DNA of 64,000 bases from positions 124,001 to 188,000 of the forward strand of contig CAWGUE010000008.1 of assembly GCA_963825595.1 (NCBI GenBank), given 5' to 3'. Positions within the stretch are counted from its first letter, which is position 1. Each line of letters starts with the position of its first letter. The position numbers and the translations under genes are program-made. A model generated the notes under the pieces. It saw nothing but the letters and a program-made list of their open reading frames with translations. It did not search any database and was not told where the DNA came from. Shown piece after piece: positions 46,285 to 55,238 of the stretch. The DNA is from JARFQH01 sp963825595 (GTDB taxonomy: Bacteria > Desulfobacterota > Desulfobacteria > Desulfobacterales > SG8-13).

Positions 46285-47103
46285 TCAGCTATCCGTTTGC
46301 GTATCTTCCCCGGCCTTGATCGCCTCCCAGATGGCATCAAGGTCGGCGGGAGATTGCTCATCAATGTCTCCTCCCCGTTTTCGAACCCGATTTTCAAGTG
46401 ATTTGAAACGCTTAACGAATTTGTTGATAGCTCCTCCCAGAGCTGTTTCCGGGTGAATTCGGGCAAAACGCGCGACGTTGGTCAATGTGAACAGAATATC
46501 GCCGAATTCCATGGCCGTTTGCTCGGGCTGTTTTCTCTCGAGGGCCTGTTTGAACTCGGCCCATTCCTCTTCCGCCTTCTCCATGACGGCTGAAAGGTCA
46601 GGCCAGTCAAATCCCGCGCGGGCCGCTCGCTCGGAAATCCGGTATGCGCGCATCAGTGCCGGCAATTGAACCGGGATTGAATCAAGTGCAGATCCATCTT
46701 CTGCGTGCCCTTTTTCGCCTTTCTTGATTTGATGCCATTGCTGTCGTACGGCATCGGCGCTGTCGATACGGTCGGCGCCGAAAACGTGGGGATGTCGCCG
46801 GGTCATTTTCTCGGTGTTCCGGCGTGCAACCCCACCGATGTCGAAGAGTCCCTGTTCGCGGAACATTTCAGCCAAAAAAAACACATGGAACAGAACATCT
46901 CCAAGTTCTTCGCAGGTCTTATCGGGATGTCCGGACTCAATAGCATCGGCTAACTCGTAGATCTCTTCGGTCAAATGTTGCGTTATCGACCTGGGGGTCT
47001 GCTGTTTGTCCCATGGGCATCCCTCTTTCCCCCTGAGTGTCTGAATCAGACGCATCAGATCTTCAAGCGATTTGGCAGAAAGGGGGGAGGACTTTGAGGT
47101 CAT
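46285..47103 (-). CDS. mazG: Nucleoside triphosphate pyrophosphohydrolase MazG
   Basis: 272 residues from the ATG at 47103, which overlaps the cvpA stop (ATGA). Two MazG domains: the first begins LMRLIQTLRGKEGCPWDKQQT with EEIYELADAI and EELGDVLFHVFF; the second contains EEEWAEFKQAL and EFGDILFTLTNVARF. Degrades NTPs and (in E. coli) lowers ppGpp. Cotranscribed with cvpA. Confidence 0.93.
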   Translation of the reverse strand: MTSKSSPLSAKSLEDLMRLIQTLRGKEGCPWDKQQTPRSITQHLTEEIYELADAIESGHPDKTCEELGDVLFHVFFLAEMFREQGLFDIGGVARRNTEKMTRRHPHVFGADRIDSADAVRQQWHQIKKGEKGHAEDGSALDSIPVQLPALMRAYRISERAARAGFDWPDLSAVMEKAEEEWAEFKQALERKQPEQTAMEFGDILFTLTNVARFARIHPETALGGAINKFVKRFKSLENRVRKRGGDIDEQSPADLDAIWEAIKAGEDTQTDS

Positions 47104-47627
47104 CGCTTGAGATTCCAAAATTTTTTGACGTGTTCAATCTTGGAGGAAAATTGCTGTTTGAGATCTTTGGAAACAAATTTGACAAGCTTCTCAGATATCG
47201 TGGTCACATGGGGGGCGAGCACAGAATCCTTTATAAAGGAAGACCCTTGTGGTAGGAAGGCCGTGAAAATAACAACCAAAACCGCCACTATCAGAACTCC
47301 TTTAATCGAGCCGAAGAGGGATCCGCAAATGCGGTCGAACCACCCCAAGAAGGCGATGTTCAGCGCATACTTTATGATCACACCCAAAATACTGACGATG
47401 AAAAACACCGCACAAAAGATAACTAGGAAACTCAAAATGTTGACATAGGCCGAATTGGTCATCCAGCGCGAGAGTAGTTTAGCAATTTCTGAATAGTAGG
47501 AATAGGCGGCATAATATCCAGCCAAGACGCCGACAATAGATGACATCTCTTTGATCAGGCCTCTGAATATGCCCCGTATGACACAGAAGGCAAGAATTAC
47601 GGTGGCCAGCATATCAAACGGATTCAT
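47100..47627 (-). CDS. CvpA family membrane protein
   Basis: 175 residues with four hydrophobic helices (about 8-28, 30-50, 62-90, 100-125) and a charged C-terminal tail. Begins MNPFDMLATVILAFCVIRGIFRGLIKEMSS, the CvpA N-terminal pattern. Linked in other bacteria to colicin V production and envelope function; exact role unknown. Confidence 0.85.
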   Translation of the reverse strand: MNPFDMLATVILAFCVIRGIFRGLIKEMSSIVGVLAGYYAAYSYYSEIAKLLSRWMTNSAYVNILSFLVIFCAVFFIVSILGVIIKYALNIAFLGWFDRICGSLFGSIKGVLIVAVLVVIFTAFLPQGSSFIKDSVLAPHVTTISEKLVKFVSKDLKQQFSSKIEHVKKFWNLKR

Positions 47628-48104
47628 AATATCCTCTACTCACGATCCAAAGAATGGACGTCGCGATGAGTGGCCGGTGCAAAGAAGCCATTTGCTCGAC
47701 CGGCATTATAGCGGCAGATGGGCATGAATCATCGGGTAACAGAAAATAGGCGCACCTCGATGTTTCCTTGCAACCGTAATTCGATTCGGGCAGATTCGTC
47801 ACCCAGGTTACGGTTTTCAAGCAGCCACAGGCTCAATCACTCATTCCCATAGCGCCCTCTGCAGAGATGCGCAGAAAATATTAAACGAAAAAATTAGCAC
47901 CGGGCAGAGTTCAGAGTCAAGGTGTTTTTGAGTCTGTCGTGCGGCTGCATAGATTATTTGCAATTGGTCAAGAAGGTATGCTAAAAATTTAGGCTGTTTT
48001 TTTGGCAAGGGCAGACGATGCTTGAATAAATATTTTTCCATCGCTGAATACCGACGGTGACAGATAAAAATGACCAGTATGGAACGAACGTTTGAGATCT
48101 TCGG
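47628..48104. other. Intergenic region, 477 bp, cvpA / phoH
   Basis: Divergent promoter region. A TTGCAA at 47958-47963 followed by AT-rich sequence is a weak plus-strand candidate. No gene, repeat or strong hairpin identified. Confidence 0.4.
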
Positions 48105-49106
48105 ATGAACTCAATACCCTCAGAGCCTATTGACAACGATTCTTCCGCCAGAACCGCTACCCTCACCTTTGGGGATATCGGTCTGACACGACAGTTGTTC
48201 GGAGAACACAACGGTAACCTCAAGAAAATATCTGCTGCCCTGGATGTTCGGATCAACGTCCGGGGCAACATGGTTTTCATAGAGGGAGACGATATCGCCT
48301 CCCGTCTGACCGAAAACATATTGCATCAGCTGTATGCGCTTCTGAAAGCCAAATATCCGGTCCACCCCAACGATGTCGATTACGCCATCAACGTCCTGAG
48401 CAGCAACGACAAGGCTAATTTAAAAAATATATTCTTGGATACGATTTCGGTCAAATCCAAAAAAGGCTTCATCGCCCCCAAGAGTCACGCGCAGAAGGAA
48501 TACATCGATGCCATCCGGTCCCTTGACATCGTCTTCGGCGTTGGGCCCGCCGGCACGGGCAAGACGTACCTTGCCATGGCCATGGCGGTGGAATCCCTGA
48601 ATAAGGGCCGCGTCAGCCGGATCATACTGACACGACCGGCTGTCGAAGCCGGCGAAGCATTAGGTTTTCTTCCCGGTGATCTGGCCGAAAAAGTCGACCC
48701 TTACCTGAGACCACTCTATGATGCCCTGCACGATATGATGAGATTTGAAAAAGTATCGACCCTGATGCACCAGGATGTCATTGAGGTCGCCCCAATTGCT
48801 TTCATGCGCGGCAGGACGCTAAACGACTCTTTCATCATCCTCGATGAAGCTCAAAACACCACCTCCGAACAGATGAAAATGTTCCTGACGCGAATCGGTT
48901 ATAATTCAAAAGCCGTCATAACCGGGGACATAACTCAAATCGATCTGCCGTCTGAGAAACAATCCGGACTTGTCGAAGCCAAAAACATCCTTCAAAATAT
49001 AGCAGGCATTGGGTTTGTTTTTTTCTCCAAAATCGATGTCGTCCGGCACCGGCTTGTACAGGATATCATCAAGGCATACGAAGACTTAGAAGAAAACAAA
49101 AGGTGA
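48105..49106 (+). CDS. ybeZ: PhoH-like ATPase (YbeZ)
   Basis: 333 residues. N-terminal KH-like part (~15-80), then the PhoH P-loop NTPase core: GPAGTGKTYLAMAMAV (~147-162), RPAVEAGEALGFLPGDL, MRGRTLNDSFIILDEAQNTT (Walker B ~246-252) and VITGDITQIDLP. Works with YbeY in rRNA maturation and RNA turnover in the families studied. First gene of phoH-pgpH-ybeY; the next gene starts 4 nt after its stop. Confidence 0.93.
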   Translation: MNSIPSEPIDNDSSARTATLTFGDIGLTRQLFGEHNGNLKKISAALDVRINVRGNMVFIEGDDIASRLTENILHQLYALLKAKYPVHPNDVDYAINVLSSNDKANLKNIFLDTISVKSKKGFIAPKSHAQKEYIDAIRSLDIVFGVGPAGTGKTYLAMAMAVESLNKGRVSRIILTRPAVEAGEALGFLPGDLAEKVDPYLRPLYDALHDMMRFEKVSTLMHQDVIEVAPIAFMRGRTLNDSFIILDEAQNTTSEQMKMFLTRIGYNSKAVITGDITQIDLPSEKQSGLVEAKNILQNIAGIGFVFFSKIDVVRHRLVQDIIKAYEDLEENKR

Positions 49107-49110
49107 TGTA

Positions 49111-51570
49111 TTGAATTCGGCACCTTCTCCCAAACCGGCAATCAGAGACCGGCAAAGCGGCATCGAGAAGCGTAAGGAATCTCTTCGAAGAATATTCCTT
49201 GAAAGTCGATATTTTCGATGGAGCCTGCTTTTGGGCCTAACGGCGGTTTTCGCCGTCTTGCTCCATCCGAAAATGGTGATGACCGGGCCTAACTACAAGC
49301 CCGGTGATGTCGCCGAAAGGGACATCAAGGCCCCCCAAAACTTTTTCATCAAGGACAGCGATGCCACGGAGATCAATCGACAGCGGACTGTCCAGGAAGT
49401 CCTGACAGTTTACGACCACGATACGGGATTGTTACCGGCCCTGACCACTCGGATCGAAACAGCTTTTGCCGAATTACGCGCTGTCATGGAAGAGGATGCC
49501 GCCCCCGAATTGCAGCGGTCGGTGGCCATTTACGGCCGTGCGGTATCGCCACGCCCGGATACGAGACTGCCCCAGGACAGCAATCAGGTCTGGGAGCACA
49601 AGGACGCGTTTGCCCGGCAAGTCGGGATCGACATCAAGGCAGACGCGTTCAATATCCTCGTCAAAGAGGTCTTTTCGAAAGACATCGTCACCGCCATTAA
49701 AAATATACTCACGGTCGTGTTGGAAAAAGGCGTCGTGTCGAACAAAACCATGTTGTTGAAAGACGGTGACAGAGGGATCGTTCTGAAAGACCTCGGCACG
49801 AAAGAGGAACAGGTTATTACGGACCTGATACAATTTTACGATCTCGACCAGGCGAAATCGATGGTGCGCATCGCCGGAGAAACCTACCTGAAGGACCACA
49901 ATTACACGAGCCGATCTTTGATCATAGATCTCACCCAACAACTGATCCAGCCGAATATCACCCTCAACAAGAGTGCCACCGAAGAACGCAAGCAAGAGGC
50001 GGCCGATGCTATAAAGCCGGTGCTCTACAAAATAAAGGCCGGAGAGATGCTGCTGCGCGAAGGAGAACGGGTAACGGACATACAATTACTGAAGCTTGAA
50101 GCGCTCAAGGAGCAAATGCAAAACGACAATCTGGTTACGCGCAGTATCGGCATCGCCCTTCTGGTCATGCTCCTGCTGGTTACTTCCGTGGTTCTATACC
50201 GACCGAAATTCGGGCGTAAAATCGAAGAGCAGAACAAAAGCCTGCTGTTTGTCGCCGTCGTTTTTTTGGGGGTGCTCGTGACCGCCCATCTGACCGTTTA
50301 CCTGTCAGAATCCCTTGCCGGCCGGGGATCCTCCGAATTGGCGGCCGTCTCAATCGTGTATGGTGCGCCCATCGCCTCCGGCGCGATGATCATCTGCCTT
50401 TTTCTCGGGTTCGAACTCGCCGTCCCCTGCGCCGTGGTTATGGCTATTCTCGTGGCAATGATTTTTCAAACCGATTTCACCCTCTTCATCTATTTCCTCC
50501 TGAACGGCACGATGGCCGCATACTGGATTCGAAACTGCAGAGAGCGCAAGGTGTTCATCAAGGCCGGCACCCAGCTTGGCCTCCTCAACATGATCCTGGT
50601 GACAGCCATTGACGTTTTCCTCACTCAACTTACGGGGAAGAAATTACTCTGGGACTGGACGTTCGGGTTTCTGGGCGGCATCGGCTCCGGTATCGTCGCT
50701 GCGGGCATTATTCCCATGGTAGAGATTGCATTTGACTACACCACCGACATCAAACTGCTCGAACTGGCGAACCTCGATCGGCCGATTCTCAGAAAATTGC
50801 TCATTGAAGCCCCCGGTACCTACCATCATTCGGTCATCGTCGGATCAATGGTGGAAGCCGCGGCTTCGGAAATCGGTGTCAACTCCCTACTGGCCAAAGT
50901 TTGCGGCTATTATCACGATATCGGAAAAATTAAAAAGCCCTTGTACTTTATCGAGAACCAAAGAGACGGCAAAAACAAGCACGACAAGCTGGCACCGTCC
51001 ATGTCGAGCCTAATTCTGGTGGCCCATGTAAAAGACGGTGTCGAAATCGCCAAGAATAAGCGTTTGGGTTCGGCCATATTCGACACGATTCAACAGCATC
51101 ATGGCACCAGTCTGATCACCTATTTTTACGAAAAAGCCCGACAGCAAAGGGGCGAAGATGTCGTCAATATCGACGATTTCAGGTACCCGGGGCCAAAACC
51201 GCAAACCCGGACGGTCGCACTGGTGATGCTGGCCGATGTGGTCGAAGCAGCCTCTAGATCCCTGGCCAATCCCACGCCTTCGAGAATCCAGGGCCTGGTG
51301 CAGAATCTGATCAACAAAGTGTTCTCCGATGGCCAACTCGACGATTGTGATCTGACCCTCCGGGATCTCCACAAAATTGCCACAAGTTTTAATAAAATAC
51401 TCAACGCCATCCACCACCATCGTATTGAATATCCCGAATTACGATCGACAACCACCGAGATTAGGAAAAATGGGAATTCTGATCGACAACCGGCAAAGCA
51501 AGCACCGGATTCCGCTCGGAAAAATGCGGAAAAAGGCGTACGCCGCATTAAACGCCTTGGGCAGTCCTGA
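49111..51570 (+). CDS. 7TM-HD family phosphodiesterase (PgpH-like)
   Basis: 819 residues, TTG start with AGGTGA upstream, coupled to ybeZ. One N-terminal TM (~30-50), a large extracytoplasmic 7TMR-HDED domain (~60-340), seven TM helices (~345-545) and a cytoplasmic HD domain with GTYHHSVIVGSM and YYHDIGKIKKP (HD near 602), and HHGTSLITYFYEKA. Relatives (PgpH) hydrolyse cyclic di-AMP; whether this organism makes c-di-AMP cannot be seen here. The last 101 nt overlap ybeY. Confidence 0.88.
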   Translation: MNSAPSPKPAIRDRQSGIEKRKESLRRIFLESRYFRWSLLLGLTAVFAVLLHPKMVMTGPNYKPGDVAERDIKAPQNFFIKDSDATEINRQRTVQEVLTVYDHDTGLLPALTTRIETAFAELRAVMEEDAAPELQRSVAIYGRAVSPRPDTRLPQDSNQVWEHKDAFARQVGIDIKADAFNILVKEVFSKDIVTAIKNILTVVLEKGVVSNKTMLLKDGDRGIVLKDLGTKEEQVITDLIQFYDLDQAKSMVRIAGETYLKDHNYTSRSLIIDLTQQLIQPNITLNKSATEERKQEAADAIKPVLYKIKAGEMLLREGERVTDIQLLKLEALKEQMQNDNLVTRSIGIALLVMLLLVTSVVLYRPKFGRKIEEQNKSLLFVAVVFLGVLVTAHLTVYLSESLAGRGSSELAAVSIVYGAPIASGAMIICLFLGFELAVPCAVVMAILVAMIFQTDFTLFIYFLLNGTMAAYWIRNCRERKVFIKAGTQLGLLNMILVTAIDVFLTQLTGKKLLWDWTFGFLGGIGSGIVAAGIIPMVEIAFDYTTDIKLLELANLDRPILRKLLIEAPGTYHHSVIVGSMVEAAASEIGVNSLLAKVCGYYHDIGKIKKPLYFIENQRDGKNKHDKLAPSMSSLILVAHVKDGVEIAKNKRLGSAIFDTIQQHHGTSLITYFYEKARQQRGEDVVNIDDFRYPGPKPQTRTVALVMLADVVEAASRSLANPTPSRIQGLVQNLINKVFSDGQLDDCDLTLRDLHKIATSFNKILNAIHHHRIEYPELRSTTTEIRKNGNSDRQPAKQAPDSARKNAEKGVRRIKRLGQS

Positions 51571-51919
51571 AGCAGAGCTTTCCATTGTGTTCGTTGATGA
51601 TGACGAGATCGCCGTCCTAAACCGGCAATACCTGAACCGCAAGGGCACCACGAACGTCATCGCTTTCCCAATGAGAGAAGGTGCGTATTCGGAGATATCG
51701 CCACTGCTTCTCGGAGACGTCGTTATTTCTGTCGATACGGCCGCGCGCGAGGGCAAACAGGCCGGAATGGCAATGGAAACGCGCCTCGAGGAACTCCTCA
51801 TACACGGCATTTTACATCTCTTCGGGTACGAACACGAAACCAATCCGGAAGATGCCCGGCAAATGGAGAATAAATATCTGGAATTGATTCACCTGACGCG
51901 CGCGCTTCAAAAGGAATAG
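51470..51919 (+). CDS. ybeY: Endoribonuclease YbeY
   Basis: Zinc RNase for 16S rRNA 3'-end maturation. 149 residues from the ATG at 51470 (AGGA upstream), starting inside the 3' end of the HD gene by 101 nt in another frame. The metal motif HGILHLFGYEHE (H-x3-H-x5-H) is intact; LNRQYLNRKGTTNVIAFP is also conserved. A frame extension further upstream was not used because it is not YbeY-like. Confidence 0.93.
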   Translation: MGILIDNRQSKHRIPLGKMRKKAYAALNALGSPEAELSIVFVDDDEIAVLNRQYLNRKGTTNVIAFPMREGAYSEISPLLLGDVVISVDTAAREGKQAGMAMETRLEELLIHGILHLFGYEHETNPEDARQMENKYLELIHLTRALQKE

Positions 51920-52112
51920 AAATGATTTCAAAGCCTTAGATCGGTGCGAAGATCAAAGCGCGGACCGGCAATAAGCGCGGCATGCATCCGGGTATGTTTG
52001 CCGGGGCCCGGGGAAGTGACCCAGCGACCCTGCCATATGATTAGCCCTTGACACGCCATTTGGCATTAACTTAGGCGGATTCGGTGTGAGATGCGATTTT
52101 GAAAGGACATCT
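51918..52112 (+). repeat. MITE-like repeat, degenerate copy C
   Basis: Left end AGAAATGATTTCAAAGCCTTAGATC and right end GGCGGATTCGGTGTGAGAT...GATTTTGAAA match the ends of copy A with several changes; the middle has diverged and the large palindrome is no longer perfect. The left end overlaps the last bases of ybeY. The remaining 52113-52249 shows no other feature. Confidence 0.6.
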
Positions 52113-52249
52113 CCCCGCTATCGGGCCGTGGGCTTTTATGCGCCGGTCACCGCTAGCATACAGGGTAGTATGGATATTCCTATGGTGGCGCACAACTCAT
52201 GGTCAAGCAACGAACCGTCTATACTTCATCTGATCACACAGGAGGATCA

Positions 52250-52969
52250 ATGGCGAAACTGAACGTACAAATCGACCAGGTGGCGACTCTCAGAGAGGCC
52301 GGCAGAGCAGCATATCCGGAGCCGTCCGCCGTCGCTGTCCTGGCAGAACTGGGAGGCGCCGATGGTATCGCCGTGCATTTGCGCGACGATCGGCGCCATA
52401 TTCAGGATCGCGACTTGAGAATCCTGCGCAGAATCGTGCACACCAAACTCGAGCTCAAGATGACGGCGACATCGGAAATGCTCGGCGTGGCACTGAATAT
52501 CAAACCGGATGTGGTCATTCTCGTTTCGGAAATGCGGGAGGAATCTTCATTCGATGGCGGTCTCGACCTGATGGTGCACAAAACCAGCGTGGCTGAAATG
52601 GTCAACAACCTCGAAAACAGCGGTATCCCGGTGGGTGTTTTCATCGAACCCGATCCCGAACAACTGAAACTGGCCCACCAGTGCAATGCCAATAGCGTGG
52701 AGATCAACACGGGATCATTTTGTGAGGCCGCCACAAGCGCCAAACGCACCCATATTTTCGCCCGAATCGTGGATGCAGTAAAACTGGCCCACCGTTTAAA
52801 GATAGGCGTGCACGTCGGCAATGGGGTGGGGTATCATACGATCGCCGCCTTCGAAGGCCTGAAAGAAATTGACACGTTTACCATTGGGCACAGCATTGTA
52901 TCCCGCGCTGTTATGGTCGGTATGGAAACGGCTGTCAGGGATATGCGGCGCCATATCAAGGAGCTTTAA
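52250..52969 (+). CDS. pdxJ: Pyridoxine 5'-phosphate synthase
   Basis: Condenses deoxyxylulose 5-phosphate with aminoacetone phosphate in the DXP-dependent vitamin B6 route. 239 residues from the ATG at 52250 (GGAGG upstream): MAKLNVQIDQVATLREAG, catalytic HLRDDRRHIQDRD (~43-55), and the C-terminal VHVGNGVGYHTI and FTIGHSIVSRAVMVGM. The acpS gene that often follows pdxJ is absent from the 152-nt spacer. Confidence 0.95.
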   Translation: MAKLNVQIDQVATLREAGRAAYPEPSAVAVLAELGGADGIAVHLRDDRRHIQDRDLRILRRIVHTKLELKMTATSEMLGVALNIKPDVVILVSEMREESSFDGGLDLMVHKTSVAEMVNNLENSGIPVGVFIEPDPEQLKLAHQCNANSVEINTGSFCEAATSAKRTHIFARIVDAVKLAHRLKIGVHVGNGVGYHTIAAFEGLKEIDTFTIGHSIVSRAVMVGMETAVRDMRRHIKEL

Positions 52970-53121
52970 CGCCGCGTACCGCGTGCTGGACAATACCTCT
53001 ATCGGGAATGAGGGATGCCGCCCGAAAAGCTCGCGTACCGTTCGACCACGGTGATCAGCGCCTTACAAATTGTATTGAATCAGATGTTCGTTTCAACCAC
53101 ATACTGCAGGGGGGCGGACGA

Positions 53122-54696
53122 ATGTATCTTGTTACTGCAAGCGAAATGCAGGAAATGGACCGGCGAACGATTGAAACGTTCGGAATACCCGGAAGAGTCC
53201 TGATGGAAAACGCCGGACGCGGTGCCACCGATTTTCTCATCGAGCAGTATCCGGATATCGCCAGCCTCAGGGCCGGAATCATCGCGGGACGCGGAAACAA
53301 TGGCGGTGACGGATTCGTGATCGCTCGTTACCTGACCCAAAGGGATGTCAATGTCACCGTATACCTGCTTACAGAAACCGTCGGGTTAACGGGAGATGCG
53401 GCCGCCAATTTTGCTTTGCTTGCACCGCTGGGTGTTGCGGTGATCGTCCTACCGGATTCAAATTCTTTTGAGGGTGCCAAAGACTCCATGCGTGACAGGG
53501 ATCTGTGGGTCGACGCCATTTTGGGCACCGGATTAAAATCGAATGTTCGCGCTTATTATCGGGAAGCCATCGACTTCATCAACAGCCTAAACAAACCGGT
53601 GTTTTCCGTGGATGTTCCTTCAGGGTTGAATGCCGACACCGGTCAGCCCTGCGGAACCAGTATACGGGCTGGTGCCACCGCAACCTTTGCTTTCGCCAAA
53701 ACCGGCCATTACCAATATCCCGGTGCGGCGTTAACCGGAAAATTGAGAGTCATCGATATCGGCATTCCACCGCACATTGCCGAAGAGGTCGATCCGAAAC
53801 AGTTTCTTCTGACGCCAGATGATATTCGCGATTATTTCAAACCCCGTCCTCAAAATACCCACAAAGGACGAACCGGACGTGTGTTTGTTCTCGCCGGATC
53901 GCCGGGCAAGACCGGCGCAGCGGCCATGACCGCTGCGGCTGCCATGCGTGCCGGCGCCGGCCTGGTAACAGTAGGGGTGCCGCAAGGCCTCGAACCGATT
54001 GTGGCCACCCAATCCCTGGAAGTTATGACGGCAGCATTACCTGAAACCGACGGTGGGGTTCTCGGAGAAGCGTCGCTGGATGCCATCCTTCGACTGCTGG
54101 AAGACAAACGCTGTCTGGCTTTGGGACCGGGAATGAGCCAAACAGACGAAACCAGATCACTTGTACATCAACTGCTGGCACAATGCCGTCTGCCGCTGGT
54201 GATCGATGCCGACGGACTGAACAACATCGCCGGCGCGACGGATCTGCTCCGTCAGTGTGCGGCGCCTGTGGTCATTACGCCGCATCCCGGTGAAATGGCC
54301 CGCTTGGTTGAAACAAGCGTCCAAACCGTCCAGGAAAATCGACTCGCCTGTGCCCGCGAATTTTCGCGGACCTTCAAGGTCCATGTTGTGCTGAAGGGCG
54401 CCGGAACCGTCATCGCCCATCCCGACGGTTTCGTCTTTACCAATTCAACCGGCAACCCCGGTATGGCATCCGGTGGCATGGGAGACGTTCTAACCGGCCT
54501 GATTGCCGGTTTCATAGCCCAGGGATTTGCCGTCGAAGCCTCTTGTCACCTCGGTGTTTACCTTCACGGGGCAGCGGCCGACAGCCTTGCAGCGCAAAAA
54601 GGCCCCTGGGGGTATCTTGCCTCGGACCTCATGGACAGAATACCTTCAGAAATATTATCCCAATCGGCTCATCTGAAACCAATCAACCCCTTATGA
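53122..54696 (+). CDS. nnr: Bifunctional NAD(P)H-hydrate epimerase/dehydratase
   Basis: Repairs damaged (hydrated) NAD(P)H. 524 residues from the ATG at 53122 (GGGGGG upstream). N-terminal YjeF_N epimerase domain ~1-215 (MENAGRGATDFL, GRGNNGGDGFVIARYL, VDVPSGLNADTG). C-terminal ADP-dependent dehydratase domain ~230-515 (KGRTGRVFVLAGSPGKTGAA, VITPHPGEMARL, NPGMASGGMGDVLTGLIA). A longer in-frame start upstream is unlike the family. Confidence 0.94.
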   Translation: MYLVTASEMQEMDRRTIETFGIPGRVLMENAGRGATDFLIEQYPDIASLRAGIIAGRGNNGGDGFVIARYLTQRDVNVTVYLLTETVGLTGDAAANFALLAPLGVAVIVLPDSNSFEGAKDSMRDRDLWVDAILGTGLKSNVRAYYREAIDFINSLNKPVFSVDVPSGLNADTGQPCGTSIRAGATATFAFAKTGHYQYPGAALTGKLRVIDIGIPPHIAEEVDPKQFLLTPDDIRDYFKPRPQNTHKGRTGRVFVLAGSPGKTGAAAMTAAAAMRAGAGLVTVGVPQGLEPIVATQSLEVMTAALPETDGGVLGEASLDAILRLLEDKRCLALGPGMSQTDETRSLVHQLLAQCRLPLVIDADGLNNIAGATDLLRQCAAPVVITPHPGEMARLVETSVQTVQENRLACAREFSRTFKVHVVLKGAGTVIAHPDGFVFTNSTGNPGMASGGMGDVLTGLIAGFIAQGFAVEASCHLGVYLHGAAADSLAAQKGPWGYLASDLMDRIPSEILSQSAHLKPINPL

Positions 54697-54740
54697 GGCC
54701 GACCCGCCGGATCTTTCTGTCAGCGTCGGCAAATGGACCT

Positions 54741-55238
54741 ATGAATCGCCTCAAAATAAAAGCAACGACACGTTCGGTCGCTGAAACCAAGGCCCTCGGC
54801 GAGACGATGGGGAGATTTCTCGCCGAAGGGTTGGTGATCGCTTTGACCGGGGATCTCGGCAGTGGCAAGACGGCCTTTGTTCAAGGGCTTGCAAGGGGCT
54901 TGCAAGTGCCGGCGGAATATTATATCACCAGCCCCACTTTTACCCTGATCAACGAGTACCCGGGACGATTGACTCTTCAGCATGTCGACCTTTACCGCAT
55001 CGGTCACTCCGGAGAAGTCGATGATATCGGGTTGCACGACATTATGCATGGAGACGGGGTTACAGCCATCGAATGGGCTGACAGAATTCAATCCGAACTG
55101 CCGGGGCAGAACCTGCAGATCCACTTCGAGGTGACGGATGTGCAGTCACGCATTTTGACGCTAATCGCCGCTGGATCTGCTGCCGTCACTATGCTAAAAC
55201 GCATCGCTAAAACAGTTGAGGAGAAAAAATGGGTTTGA
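54741..55238 (+). CDS. tsaE: tRNA t6A biosynthesis ATPase TsaE
   Basis: ATPase of the TsaBDE complex that makes N6-threonylcarbamoyl-A37 in tRNA. 165 residues from the ATG at 54741; an ATG at 54693 overlapping the nnr stop is the alternative. Walker A LTGDLGSGKTAFVQGLARGL, SPTFTLINEYPG, and HVDLYRIGHSGEVDDIGLHD plus IEWADRIQ are typical. Overlaps lysC by 10 nt. Confidence 0.93.
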   Translation: MNRLKIKATTRSVAETKALGETMGRFLAEGLVIALTGDLGSGKTAFVQGLARGLQVPAEYYITSPTFTLINEYPGRLTLQHVDLYRIGHSGEVDDIGLHDIMHGDGVTAIEWADRIQSELPGQNLQIHFEVTDVQSRILTLIAAGSAAVTMLKRIAKTVEEKKWV

